Shown here: in pieces, positions 1 to 7,947 of the stretch
How positions within the stretch are numbered: position 1 is the stretch's first letter
Layout of the letters: every line of letters starts with the position of its first letter
Origin: Sphingobacteriales bacterium
GTDB lineage: Bacteria > Bacteroidota > Bacteroidia > Sphingobacteriales > Sphingobacteriaceae
NCBI GenBank assembly: GCA_947478655.1
Contig: CANJWU010000040.1
Coordinates: 1-8,465 of the forward strand
Length of the DNA: 8,465 nt
Direction: 5' to 3'
The notes under the pieces: generated by a model
The model's database searches: none
What the model was told of the DNA's origin: nothing
Seen by the model: only the letters and a program-made list of their open reading frames with translations
Program-made: the position numbers and the translations under genes

Positions 1-1979
1 AAATAAACACCATTAGCAAAGCCCGAAATATCCATTGGGATAGCATTTGCACCCGAAAGGTTTTCATAAACTCTATTAGCAATTAACTTGCCATCTAAGC
101 CATAAACAGCTAAGGTTACCGCCGAATTCGATTTTAAATCGAAAGAAATCGTAGCGGTATTGCCTGCCGGATTTGGATAAATTTGGATCGCATCTGGACC
201 CGCCAATGTTTGAATTCCTGTAACATTAGTTCCAATTTCCATACCTGCAGTATATCCTTTTGCAACCGCTTCGTCTATGGTAGAATTAGATGCGTTTTCA
301 ATTGTTCCACTTGGATTAATCAACATATTGATGATATGCATTTTGTTAGTTTTCCAAGTGGTAGGTAAAACATAAGTATAAGTATGTGTTACGCTAGCAC
401 CGCTCGCTACACTTGCACCAAATGCATTTGCATAACCTTCGAATGAAGGGCAAATAATTCTTGCTACGTGATCGTATTTCATTTTTGTATAAGGAACTGG
501 ATTCGCTAATAATTCAAATCCACCCATTACACCATTTGCACCACCTGCATAAGCATTCGCTTGACTCCAAGTAGAACCTGTTCCTCTCACACTATCTTCT
601 GTTAATACACAAGCCATTTTATAGTCACCTGCAATTGCAGAATTAAAAGTGGTAGTTACCGAAACTTTTAATTCGCGTGTAGTTGAATTGTACGTTGCAC
701 CATTTTCTAAAATCGCAATTGGTGCAGCAGTTACTTTATTTAAGAAATTTGCTTCTAATTGACTTGGGTCAAAGGCAGTACCTCTATCCACAATTACTTG
801 AGGATAGCCAGCTAAATAAGCGCCCATTCCTGCATCGTAAATGGTGTATGTCATTGGATCTGCATTGTGAACGGCAATGGGAGCAACATATCCTTCATAA
901 TTTGTTTCCATTAAATCCATAAACACCGCACCTCTTGGACACCACTGACACCAAGTACCAGTTCCTTCTTCGGCAACTACTATTTTACCTGCTGCAGGAT
1001 TTACTGGCGCAATGGTAATTGATTTTACATTGTCTGTACTATCTCCATCAGAAGCATTTCCATTTACATTTGAAATAGTTGCAACCGCATTATTAGTACC
1101 ACTTGCTAATGTAATATTTTGATCTAAAGTAATATCATAAACTGCTAAAGATGCAATGTTTACGCCAGTAATATTCTTTGTTTGCGAATTACCATTATAG
1201 TTTAAGTTAATGTCGAAAGAAGTAATGGCGGTGTTTCCTAAATTTCTAATTTGTGCAGTAGCTGTTTTCGTTTGACCTGTTAAGCCATTTGCAATGTCTA
1301 AACTAGTTAATGCCGCATTGAATGTAGGCAATACATATGGGGTATAGGTATATGACACATCATCTACCCAATAAGATGCAGCAGCATTTGCAGGATAAAT
1401 ATCAATAGATGCAATTTGATTCACTGTATTACTAAAAGTACCTTGTAAAGTATCATTTACATACACTTTCCATTGGTTGGTATTTAAATTGATGTTGAAT
1501 TTTAATTCAAACCATGAACCTTGAGCATAAGTACCAGAGAATAATTGACCACCGGTATTTCCCATAGTTAAAGTTTGATCTGCATTCATATAACAATCTA
1601 AAGCCCATGTTTGACCTATGGTTGCAGTAGCTTGAAAATTAAAATAACCGGTTTTAGTACTTGGTACTTTAAATCTTGATTTAAATTCGAATGTGCCAGA
1701 ATTATATACTCCACCAAAAGGTAAAACTACATCTGCTGGCCCTCCGGTTGCAGAAGTAGAAGAGAAATAAATTGATTTTGTTCCGCTATAGGAATCAGAA
1801 GCTACCACATTCACATCTTCGGTACCACCATCGGCATTACTCCAAGTAGTCCAGTTTGTTGATTGAGGGCCTAATTTTGAGCCTACTGTATAAGATTCAA
1901 AATCGTCGCTAAAAGTTTGTGCTTTTGCCGAGAAACCCAATAAGGCAATGGCTGCAATTAAAGTAAATTTCATTTTCAT
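1..1979 (-). CDS. Secreted Omp28-like/thioredoxin-fold protein with T9SS type A sorting domain (3' end cut by window edge)
   Basis: The frame is open from an ATG at 1979-1977 to the left edge, giving 659 visible codons; probably only some 20-30 residues are missing. Residues 1-20 form a lipoprotein-free signal peptide (MKMKFTLIAAIALLGFSAKA, then QTF). A second ATG at codon 3 is an alternative start. Residues about 22-212 resemble the lectin-like jelly-roll (LamG/MAM-type) domains of Bacteroidota exoproteins, starting DDFESY and ending near YWVDDVSY. Residues about 217-330 look like a CARDB-type beta-sandwich. Residues about 333-590 match the Omp28-related family: TGTWCQWCPRG with cysteines 344 and 347, a cis-proline-like GYPQVIVDR (P393), and YDHVAR near 502-507. 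From I600, IYPNP through DISGFANGVY is a type A sorting domain, so export by the Sec system and then T9SS is inferred. The redox role of the CxxC is inferred from the fold and is not shown. The domain calls come from reading motifs by eye; the Omp28 and sorting-domain calls are firmer than the jelly-roll and CARDB calls. Confidence 0.9.
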   Translation of the reverse strand, partial: MKMKFTLIAAIALLGFSAKAQTFSDDFESYTVGSKLGPQSTNWTTWSNADGGTEDVNVVASDSYSGTKSIYFSSTSATGGPADVVLPFGGVYNSGTFEFKSRFKVPSTKTGYFNFQATATIGQTWALDCYMNADQTLTMGNTGGQLFSGTYAQGSWFELKFNINLNTNQWKVYVNDTLQGTFSNTVNQIASIDIYPANAAASYWVDDVSYTYTPYVLPTFNAALTSLDIANGLTGQTKTATAQIRNLGNTAITSFDINLNYNGNSQTKNITGVNIASLAVYDITLDQNITLASGTNNAVATISNVNGNASDGDSTDNVKSITIAPVNPAAGKIVVAEEGTGTWCQWCPRGAVFMDLMETNYEGYVAPIAVHNADPMTYTIYDAGMGAYLAGYPQVIVDRGTAFDPSQLEANFLNKVTAAPIAILENGATYNSTTRELKVSVTTTFNSAIAGDYKMACVLTEDSVRGTGSTWSQANAYAGGANGVMGGFELLANPVPYTKMKYDHVARIICPSFEGYANAFGASVASGASVTHTYTYVLPTTWKTNKMHIINMLINPSGTIENASNSTIDEAVAKGYTAGMEIGTNVTGIQTLAGPDAIQIYPNPAGNTATISFDLKSNSAVTLAVYGLDGKLIANRVYENLSGANAIPMDISGFANGVY

Positions 1980-2111
1980 AGTTTATTTTTTGATTTCCAA
2001 TTGATTAATAAAAATAACGAATTAAAATGGCATATAAAATAGGCCTAAGCATTTTATACCCGAAAAATAAGTAATTTAAAACTAAAATCTAATTAAAGGG
2101 TTAAATAGCTA
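1980..2111. promoter_or_regulatory. Divergent intergenic region between the T9SS cargo gene and the SDR-photolyase pair
   Basis: These 132 AT-rich bases separate two divergent start codons, so promoters for both directions are expected here. I looked on both strands for the Bacteroidota -7 element TAnnTTTG and found no exact match. The closest are TATTTTTTG at 1984-1992 (plus strand, one base too long) and TAGATTTT on the minus strand. An AAAGGG at 2095-2100, 11 bases before the ATG at 2112, is a weak Shine-Dalgarno-like sequence for the SDR gene. No hairpin, riboswitch or small ORF is evident. The regulatory role is inferred from gene layout only. Confidence 0.35.
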
Positions 2112-3017
2112 ATGAAAACCATCTTAATAACCGGCGGATCTGGATTAATTGGCAGCAAATTAAGTCTGGCTTTAATAGCAAAAGGCTATCAAGTAAGGCA
2201 TTTAAGTAGGCAGCCTATTAGTACTGCAGTGATAAAATCTTACTACTGGAACATCGAAAAAAATAGCATGGATGAAAATGCATTAGTAGGTGTGGACGCC
2301 ATTATGCATTTGGCAGGCGCTGGTATTGCCGAAAAAAAGTGGACTAAAAAAAGAAAAGCAGAAATTGTGAATAGTCGCGTAAATAGTACGCAGCTACTTT
2401 TTGATTATGTACAAAAAATGAACTTGCCAATGGAAACTTTTCTTGCGGCATCGGCAACAGGTATTTATCCGAATAGCCCTGATAAAATTTATAGCGAAAA
2501 TGAAAAACCCGCTACCAATTTTTTAGGTGATTGCTGCGAAAAATGGGAAAAGAAAATAGATCAATTTGCTACACTCGGTATTCGTACCGTCAAACTGAGA
2601 ACTGGAATTGTATTGTCTAAAGATGGAGGTGCTTTGCCAAAAATGGCAAAACCAATTTTAGCTGGAATAGGCGCTCCAATTGGCGATGGAAAACAATGGA
2701 TGAGCTGGATTGATGAAGACGATTTAGTCAATATGTATATTTATGCATTAGAAAACAAATCGCTGAATGGTGCCTATAATGCAGTAAGCCCTCAACCTTG
2801 CAGCAACCAAAACTTCAGCATTGTTTTAGCAAAAATTTTAAAGCGATTTATTTTTCTACCAAACATACCCTCCTTTTTTATCCGATTAATGCTTGGCGAA
2901 ATGGCTATTATTGTATTGGGTAGCACGAAGGTATCTGCAGAAAAAATTATTGCAGCTGGATTTAAATTTAATTTTGAAAAACTAACCGATAGTTTAACTA
3001 AAATATATCATGAATAA
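2112..3017 (+). CDS. TIGR01777/YfcH-type SDR (NAD-dependent epimerase/dehydratase family) protein
   Basis: This 301-residue protein has the full length usual for the family. The N-terminus carries the Rossmann dinucleotide-binding motif TGGSGLIG (residues 7-14), followed by HLAGAGIA (66-73), SATGIYP (114-120), RTGIVLS (163-169) and WMSWIDEDD (196-204), all typical of the YfcH/SDR39U1 group. The C-terminal part, about residues 248-296 (from LPNIPSFF through the VLGSTKVSAEKI segment to the end), matches the DUF1731 cap that defines TIGR01777 proteins. Substrate and reaction are unknown for the family, so only an NAD(P)-dependent oxidoreductase or epimerase-like role can be given. The protein has no signal peptide and is presumably cytosolic. 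Its stop codon lies inside the start of the photolyase gene (8-base overlap), which implies one transcript and translational coupling. TIGR01777 genes are known near photolyase genes in other bacteria, which supports the call. Confidence 0.92.
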   Translation: MKTILITGGSGLIGSKLSLALIAKGYQVRHLSRQPISTAVIKSYYWNIEKNSMDENALVGVDAIMHLAGAGIAEKKWTKKRKAEIVNSRVNSTQLLFDYVQKMNLPMETFLAASATGIYPNSPDKIYSENEKPATNFLGDCCEKWEKKIDQFATLGIRTVKLRTGIVLSKDGGALPKMAKPILAGIGAPIGDGKQWMSWIDEDDLVNMYIYALENKSLNGAYNAVSPQPCSNQNFSIVLAKILKRFIFLPNIPSFFIRLMLGEMAIIVLGSTKVSAEKIIAAGFKFNFEKLTDSLTKIYHE

Positions 3018-4329
3018 TAAGATTGCGATTTTTTGGTTTAGAAGAGACCTCCGATTGGAAGATAACCACGGCTTGTTTGCTGCTTTGAGTAATGGCGAAC
3101 CGGTACAAGCTATTTTTATTTTTGATAAAAATATCCTTTCGAAATTAGCAGATAAAAATGATGCAAGAATTAGTTTTATTCATCAACAACTTTTAAAGTT
3201 AAATGCCGAATTAGCAAAACTAGGCAGTAGTTTGTGGGTTTTTTATGGCGACCCATTACACGTATTTAAAAATGAGCTACAATCCAAAATGCCTGCCCAT
3301 AGTAGCATTGACAAAGTATATACGAACCACGATTACGAACCGAATGCCATTCAAAGAGATGCGGCAATCGGCGAATGGCTTTTGAGTCAAAAAAGTGAAT
3401 TGTTAACTTTTAAAGACCAATGTATTTTCGAAAAAAAGGAAGTAGTAAAAGACGACGGCTTACCTTATACGGTATTTACTGCCTACAAAAATAAATACTA
3501 TAAAACCCTAACCGCAGAAAGTTTTAAAGCCTTCGACTGTCAAAAATATTTTACTAATTTTTATGCAAATAATGGCTTCCCAATTCCAAGTTTAGAAGAA
3601 ATTGGTTTTGAACCAAGCGAAATTGAATTTCCGGTAATCGAATTTGAATCTATTTTAAAAGAATACGCCAACACGCGCAATATTCCAAGCATTAAAGGAA
3701 CAAGCAGAATAAGCGTACACCTGAGGTTTGGAACGGTTAGTATTCGCACATTGGCGAAAGCTTCTTTTGGTAAAAGCGAAACATGGTTTAACGAATTAGT
3801 TTGGCGAGATTTTTATTTTCAAATTCTTTGGCATTTTCCCTATGTAGTTCATTCGGCATTCAAGCCTAATTACAACCATATTGAATGGAGCAACAACGAA
3901 GCCGAATTCGAAAAATGGTGTAATGGCCAAACAGGCTATCCCATTGTGGATGCAGGCATGCGGGAATTAAACACTACCGGTTTTATGCATAATAGAGTGC
4001 GCATGATTGTTGCAAGCTTTTTGACTAAACATTTATTAATAGATTGGCGATGGGGAGAAGCTTATTTTGCTCAAAAACTAATCGACTTTGAGTTGTCTTC
4101 AAACAATGGAGGCTGGCAATGGGCTGCAGGCTGCGGTTGTGATGCAGCTCCTTATTTTCGAATATTTAATCCAGCAGAACAAACCAAAAAGTTTGATCCT
4201 AAATTTAGCTATATTAAAAAATGGGTGCCAGAATTTCAAGAATTCCATTATCCTGCACCCATTGTGGACCATAAATTTGCAAGAGAAAGATGTTTACAAA
4301 CTTATAAAGATGGCTTACAAAAATTATAG
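3010..4329 (+). CDS. phrB: Class I deoxyribodipyrimidine photolyase (cryptochrome/photolyase family)
   Basis: This 439-residue flavoprotein is expected to split UV-induced cyclobutane pyrimidine dimers using light. Residues 5-165 form the N-terminal alpha/beta antenna domain, opening with FWFRRDLRLEDN (8-19). Residues about 220-430 form the helical FAD-binding domain. By alignment in memory to E. coli PhrB, the following are conserved: NELVWRDF (E262, W265), TGYPIVDAGMREL (308-320), MHNRVRM (N328, R329), NNGGWQW (N366, W369) and DAAPYFRIFNP (378-388). The electron-transfer tryptophan triad is intact as W293, W346 and W369. The antenna cofactor (MTHF or a deazaflavin) cannot be told from sequence by eye. 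The ATG at 3010 overlaps the upstream SDR gene by 8 bases, and no better start is seen. The 3' end overlaps the convergent acyl-CoA synthetase. A DASH cryptochrome or (6-4) photolyase is less likely given the close match to E. coli PhrB in the active site. Confidence 0.95.
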   Translation: MNNKIAIFWFRRDLRLEDNHGLFAALSNGEPVQAIFIFDKNILSKLADKNDARISFIHQQLLKLNAELAKLGSSLWVFYGDPLHVFKNELQSKMPAHSSIDKVYTNHDYEPNAIQRDAAIGEWLLSQKSELLTFKDQCIFEKKEVVKDDGLPYTVFTAYKNKYYKTLTAESFKAFDCQKYFTNFYANNGFPIPSLEEIGFEPSEIEFPVIEFESILKEYANTRNIPSIKGTSRISVHLRFGTVSIRTLAKASFGKSETWFNELVWRDFYFQILWHFPYVVHSAFKPNYNHIEWSNNEAEFEKWCNGQTGYPIVDAGMRELNTTGFMHNRVRMIVASFLTKHLLIDWRWGEAYFAQKLIDFELSSNNGGWQWAAGCGCDAAPYFRIFNPAEQTKKFDPKFSYIKKWVPEFQEFHYPAPIVDHKFARERCLQTYKDGLQKL

Positions 4330-6102
4330 ACTCGAATTTTTGTAATCGTAAATTTTTAAGATTAATGCTTCGTATTTTTGCAAAATCACTTTTCTTTTCA
4401 AACTCAACTTTGGTGTCATTTCGCCAGCATCTATAGAAAACTCTTTAGGAAGCAATTCGAATTTTTTAATTTTTTCCCAATTGCCAAATCCTAAATTATA
4501 TTTATCTACTTCTTTTTGAATTCTTCCCAAAATAACAGGATGCTCAACCATTGCTTGATCGCTTGTGTAATCAAGCTTTTTAAGCTTACACCAATCTTTT
4601 AAAAACGAAAAACTTGGTACGATAAGCGCAGCTGGGAATCTTTCGTTTTCTCCTATCACCACTATTTGTTCGATAAATTTTGATTCTTTGAATTTATTTT
4701 CCATCACCCCTGGTGCAATATATTTTCCACCAGCTGTTTTAAAAATCTCTTTTTTTCGATCAGTAATTTTTAAATATTTGTCTTGTACTAAAACGCCAAT
4801 GTCTCCTGTATGAAACCATCCATCTGCATCTATTACCTCGGCAGTTGCCGCAGGATTCTTATAATAGCCTTGCATTACATTAGTACCTCTCACTAAAATT
4901 TCGCCATCGGCTGCTAATTTCATTTCCACACCTGGAATAACTGGACCACATGTGCCAAAAAAATGTTTGTCCGAATCAATACCTGTCATGGTTACTACTG
5001 GTGAGGTTTCGGTTAAGCCATAGCCTTGTAATACTGGAATTTTTGCCGCCCAAAATACCCGAGCCAATCGATCTTGCAAGGCTGCTCCACCAGAAGCCGC
5101 AGCCACTACATTGCCGCCAAATGCATCACGCCACTTATTGAAGACAATTTTATTCGCAATTTTTAATTGGAATTCGTACCACCAACCATTCGCGCCATCA
5201 TATTCATATTTCAATCCTAAGTTTAAAGCCCAAAAAAACAATAGTCTTTTGATCCCTTTTAAACCATTCCCTTTTTCAACAATTCGATCGTACACTTTTT
5301 CTAATAACCTAGGAACGGTGGTAAACATATTTGGCTTGACTTCCAAAAAGTTTGCTGCAATTTTATCTAAAGATTCGGCGTAATAAATATTGGTTCCTTT
5401 ACTTAAATACATGTATACAATAATGCGTTCGTATATATGTGATAAGGGTAGAAAACTCAATGAACGATAAGCCCCAGGAGGAATTAAAGGACTTGCTGCA
5501 AATAGATTACTTAATAAATTTTGATGCGAAAGCATCACTCCTTTTGGATTACCGGTTGTGCCAGAGGTATAAATTAAAGTGAAAAGGTCGGTTGGTAAAA
5601 CCGCTGATTGAAATTTTTCAATTAAAGATTTGTCTGAACTATCTCCTAACAATGCAATGCTTTGCCAATGTTTATATGCGGGCGTTAATTCAAAAGTGTA
5701 GATGGCTTGTAAGCTTGGTGATTGCAGCAAGATGGCATTGATTTTTTCTGCCAAAGCTTCATTTTCTGCAAATACAATTTTAATCTCTGCATCATTTAAA
5801 ATGTAAGTAATATCTGCTGCAGAAAGCGTTGGGTAAAGTGGCACATGAATACCACCAATTTGCATAACTGCAAAATCAACAATATTCCATTGCGGTCTAT
5901 TCGAAGAAATGGTAGCAACCGTATCTCCTTTCTTAATCCCTAATTTTAATAAACCTAAGCTTAACTCATTTACTGCATTTGCAAATGCTTCTGTAGAGGT
6001 ATGTGTCCATTCATTATTAACCTTGTAAGAAAAAATTGTTTTTCCTGCATGTTCTTCTTGAATATAGCTAAGGAAGTCAAAAACCCTGGTTACTTTTTGC
6101 AT
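4324..6102 (-). CDS. Long-chain acyl-CoA synthetase (AMP-forming, ANL superfamily)
   Basis: This 592-residue enzyme should activate fatty acids to acyl-AMP and then acyl-CoA, in the cytosol or at the inner membrane face. The ANL motifs occur in order: P-loop YTSGTTGNPKG (178-188), PLSHIYER (219-226), the adenine-binding segment GYGLTETSP (360-368), GWFHTGD (428-434) and the hinge region ITDRKKEIFKTAGGKYIAP (446-464). The length and the KTAGGKYIAP segment fit the FadD15/LACS-type long-chain group better than short acetyl-CoA synthetases. In the C-terminal lid, the usual TPTLKLKR-type motif reads TPKLSLKR (563-570), so the position expected for the catalytic lysine appears to be S567, with K565 and K569 on either side. 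The ATG at 6102 lies only 2 bases after the M61 peptidase stop (TAA-CT-ATG), indicating cotranscription and probable translational coupling. The 3' end overlaps the convergent photolyase by 6 bases. Exact chain-length preference cannot be inferred. Confidence 0.93.
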   Translation of the reverse strand: MQKVTRVFDFLSYIQEEHAGKTIFSYKVNNEWTHTSTEAFANAVNELSLGLLKLGIKKGDTVATISSNRPQWNIVDFAVMQIGGIHVPLYPTLSAADITYILNDAEIKIVFAENEALAEKINAILLQSPSLQAIYTFELTPAYKHWQSIALLGDSSDKSLIEKFQSAVLPTDLFTLIYTSGTTGNPKGVMLSHQNLLSNLFAASPLIPPGAYRSLSFLPLSHIYERIIVYMYLSKGTNIYYAESLDKIAANFLEVKPNMFTTVPRLLEKVYDRIVEKGNGLKGIKRLLFFWALNLGLKYEYDGANGWWYEFQLKIANKIVFNKWRDAFGGNVVAAASGGAALQDRLARVFWAAKIPVLQGYGLTETSPVVTMTGIDSDKHFFGTCGPVIPGVEMKLAADGEILVRGTNVMQGYYKNPAATAEVIDADGWFHTGDIGVLVQDKYLKITDRKKEIFKTAGGKYIAPGVMENKFKESKFIEQIVVIGENERFPAALIVPSFSFLKDWCKLKKLDYTSDQAMVEHPVILGRIQKEVDKYNLGFGNWEKIKKFELLPKEFSIDAGEMTPKLSLKRKVILQKYEALILKIYDYKNSSL

Positions 6103-6104
6103 AG

Positions 6105-7889
6105 TTATTGTTTAATCCAAGCTTTAAATATTATTTCTTGCGCTGGCGTTTGCTCTGCTAGCTTTTCCAATTTAAACTTTACATTATTATTTTTTGTTAA
6201 TACAAAACTAATTTTTTTAATCAGGCCATCTCTTGCTACCAATAATTCTATTGCATCTCCAGGTTTTTTATTAGTAGTTGCCTTTACGATGTCGTCGGTG
6301 CGATAGTTGTCTATGGCAATAATTTCGTCGTTGACATTTAAACCAGCAGTATATGCAGCACTCACATTAGAAATAGCCGTAACCATTAATTTTCCGGAAA
6401 CATTGTTTGTATTGATTCCTAAATAAATTTCATTTTTACCTGCATTTAAATCTGTTATTTTTAAACCTGCACTTGCTGCAATAGCAGTAAAGTCGATTGG
6501 TGTAAGGCCATCAATGTAATTTGCATAAAATGAATCTAGATTTTGCCCAGTGTACTTTTCTAAAGCTAATTTAAATTCTTCGTCTGTATAACCTGCCGAT
6601 TTACCATCTTCACATTTAGCATACATGTATCTCATTACATCGTCTAAGCTATTTGCGCCATTGGTATTTTTGAGTATCGCTAAATTTAACATCAAGGCAA
6701 TTACGCTGCCCTTATCATAGTAAGAAACTTGATTGTTGCCGGAGTTTTCGTTGCGACGATAAAATTTAATCCAAGCATCAAAACTCGACTCGCTTAAAGA
6801 TTGCACTTTGGCTCCTGGTAAATTAGCCAATGCTGTAAATTCGTTCGCAATAACTTCTAAGTATTTTTCTGCTGTTAAATGTTGTGTTCTCCTTACAATC
6901 CAATTATCGTAAAATGCGGTAAATCCTTCTGCCACCCAAAGCATTCGGGTATAATTTTCTTCATCATAATTAAATGGGCCTAATGCAATGGGTCTTAATC
7001 TTTTCACATTCCATAAATGAAAATATTCGTGTGCGACCAAACTTAAAAATCCATTGTAGGTTGCCTCTGCTGCATAGGCATTGCGTTGCATTTGCAGGGT
7101 TGTTGAATTTAAATGCTCTAATCCGCCGCCGCCTGCATTTACATTATGTACAATGAAAACATAATTTTTACAAGGATGCGTTCCGAAAACGCTTTTTTCC
7201 TCTTCGATTATTTTCGTAAAATCTTTTTTTATTTTTTCTTTATCGTAATTACCTTGACCTACCATTGCTACTTCGTGCGGGATGCCTAAAACATCAAATG
7301 CAATAATATCTTGATTGCCAATTTCTATCGGTGCATCTGCAAGCATGTCGTAATTAGGAGCAGATAATTCGAATGGATTAGTGCTACTTTTTGCTAAGCT
7401 GCAAGATATTTTTTTCCAATTTGCGTTAGGTGTAATTTTTAGCTGAATAGGCGCTTCTTTAAAACCTTCTGCATACATAAAAATAGAACTGCCATTTAAG
7501 TATGCATGTGCATCGTCAATAAAACTAGTGCGAACAGTTAATTCAAAAGCATACACCCTATACTGAAATACAACTTCTGTATTTTTCCCTGCCTTTACGC
7601 GCCAAGTATTCTTGTTGATTTTTTCACAAAACAAACTTTCGTTTTTCGAATTAGTAGCCGCTTCGCCTTCCACATTTCTAGCAAATTCTCGAACTAGATA
7701 AGATCCTGGAGCCCAAACTGGCATTTTAAAATCGATACTTCCCTTATCGTTATGCTGGATAGTTAGTTTAACATCCACATAATGCGCTTGCGCTTGACTA
7801 AAAGTTAATTCGTAATTTACCTTAGGGTTGATTGCGCTCGCTAACATAGACATAAATAAAAAGCTGAAAAATAGACTAACTCGTTTCAT
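6105..7889 (-). CDS. Secreted M61-family metallopeptidase (glycyl aminopeptidase type) with PDZ domain
   Basis: This 594-residue protein begins with a signal peptide (about residues 1-19, cleavage near ASA-IN), so it should act in the periplasm or at the cell surface; no lipobox cysteine or T9SS sorting domain is seen. Residues about 22-200 are the beta-rich N-terminal domain of M61 enzymes (PVWAPGSYLVREFARN, 57-72). The catalytic domain contains GGGGLEHLNS (253-262), the zinc motif HEYFH (287-291) continuing HLWNVKRLRP, and WVAEGFTAFYDNW (318-330), in which E321 is the probable third zinc ligand. Residues about 485-565 form a PDZ domain (YLGINTN, then SAAYTAGLNVNDEIIAID). This order (N-domain, peptidase, PDZ) is the standard M61 layout. 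The family is known for aminopeptidase activity with preference for N-terminal glycine or alanine, but the true substrate here is unknown. The acyl-CoA synthetase gene follows after 2 bases. A functional link between the two is not evident. Confidence 0.94.
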   Translation of the reverse strand: MKRVSLFFSFLFMSMLASAINPKVNYELTFSQAQAHYVDVKLTIQHNDKGSIDFKMPVWAPGSYLVREFARNVEGEAATNSKNESLFCEKINKNTWRVKAGKNTEVVFQYRVYAFELTVRTSFIDDAHAYLNGSSIFMYAEGFKEAPIQLKITPNANWKKISCSLAKSSTNPFELSAPNYDMLADAPIEIGNQDIIAFDVLGIPHEVAMVGQGNYDKEKIKKDFTKIIEEEKSVFGTHPCKNYVFIVHNVNAGGGGLEHLNSTTLQMQRNAYAAEATYNGFLSLVAHEYFHLWNVKRLRPIALGPFNYDEENYTRMLWVAEGFTAFYDNWIVRRTQHLTAEKYLEVIANEFTALANLPGAKVQSLSESSFDAWIKFYRRNENSGNNQVSYYDKGSVIALMLNLAILKNTNGANSLDDVMRYMYAKCEDGKSAGYTDEEFKLALEKYTGQNLDSFYANYIDGLTPIDFTAIAASAGLKITDLNAGKNEIYLGINTNNVSGKLMVTAISNVSAAYTAGLNVNDEIIAIDNYRTDDIVKATTNKKPGDAIELLVARDGLIKKISFVLTKNNNVKFKLEKLAEQTPAQEIIFKAWIKQ

Positions 7890-7907
7890 TTGAAATTAAT
7901 TTAAAAA

Positions 7908-7915
7908 CAAGTATA
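7908..7915 (-). promoter_or_regulatory. Possible -7 promoter element for the M61 peptidase operon
   Basis: On the minus strand this reads TATACTTG, one mismatch from the Bacteroidota sigma-ABfr -7 consensus TAnnTTTG. It lies 18 bases upstream of the peptidase ATG, which would give a very short leader. No clear -33 TTTG is seen at the expected distance. In AT-rich DNA a near match like this can occur by chance, so this is only a candidate. Confidence 0.2.
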
Positions 7916-7919
7916 ATTA

Positions 7920-7935
7920 AAATAAAGCTTTATTT
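7920..7935. repeat. Perfect 16-base palindrome AAATAAAGCTTTATTT, possible weak terminator
   Basis: This inverted repeat lies in the 58-base gap between the NusG-like gene and the M61 peptidase gene. As RNA it could form a hairpin of about six A-U pairs around an AGCU loop. On the minus strand it is followed by TTAATTATACTTGTTTTT, not a clean U-run. The stem has no G-C pairs, so it would be a poor intrinsic terminator. It could also be an operator, or simply chance in AT-rich DNA. Confidence 0.3.
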
Positions 7936-7947
7936 AAAATGTGGGTA

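Noticed and set aside
183..922. Short plus-strand reading frames at 183-368 and 683-922
   Set aside because: They lie antisense within the T9SS cargo gene, have biased, domain-free sequences and no start context. They are shadows of the real minus-strand frame.
4130..4150. GCGC with two cysteines (C375, C377) in the photolyase, considered as a sign of an iron-sulfur photolyase (FeS-BCP/PhrB type)
   Set aside because: The protein is too short for that group, keeps the class I tryptophan triad and E. coli-like motifs, and lacks a set of four suitably placed cysteines.
4329..4390. Search for a terminator hairpin downstream of the photolyase
   Set aside because: The sequence is AT-rich with T-runs but no GC-containing stem, and it is coding for the C-terminus of the acyl-CoA synthetase.
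4950..5383. Plus-strand reading frames of 63 and 90 codons inside the acyl-CoA synthetase
   Set aside because: They are fully antisense to a well-supported gene with conserved motifs on the other strand, and show no recognisable domain.
6001..6306. A 101-codon plus-strand frame with a hydrophobic stretch spanning the synthetase/peptidase junction
   Set aside because: It covers the starts and ends of two well-supported minus-strand genes. Hydrophobic stretches are common in antisense frames of AT-rich genes.
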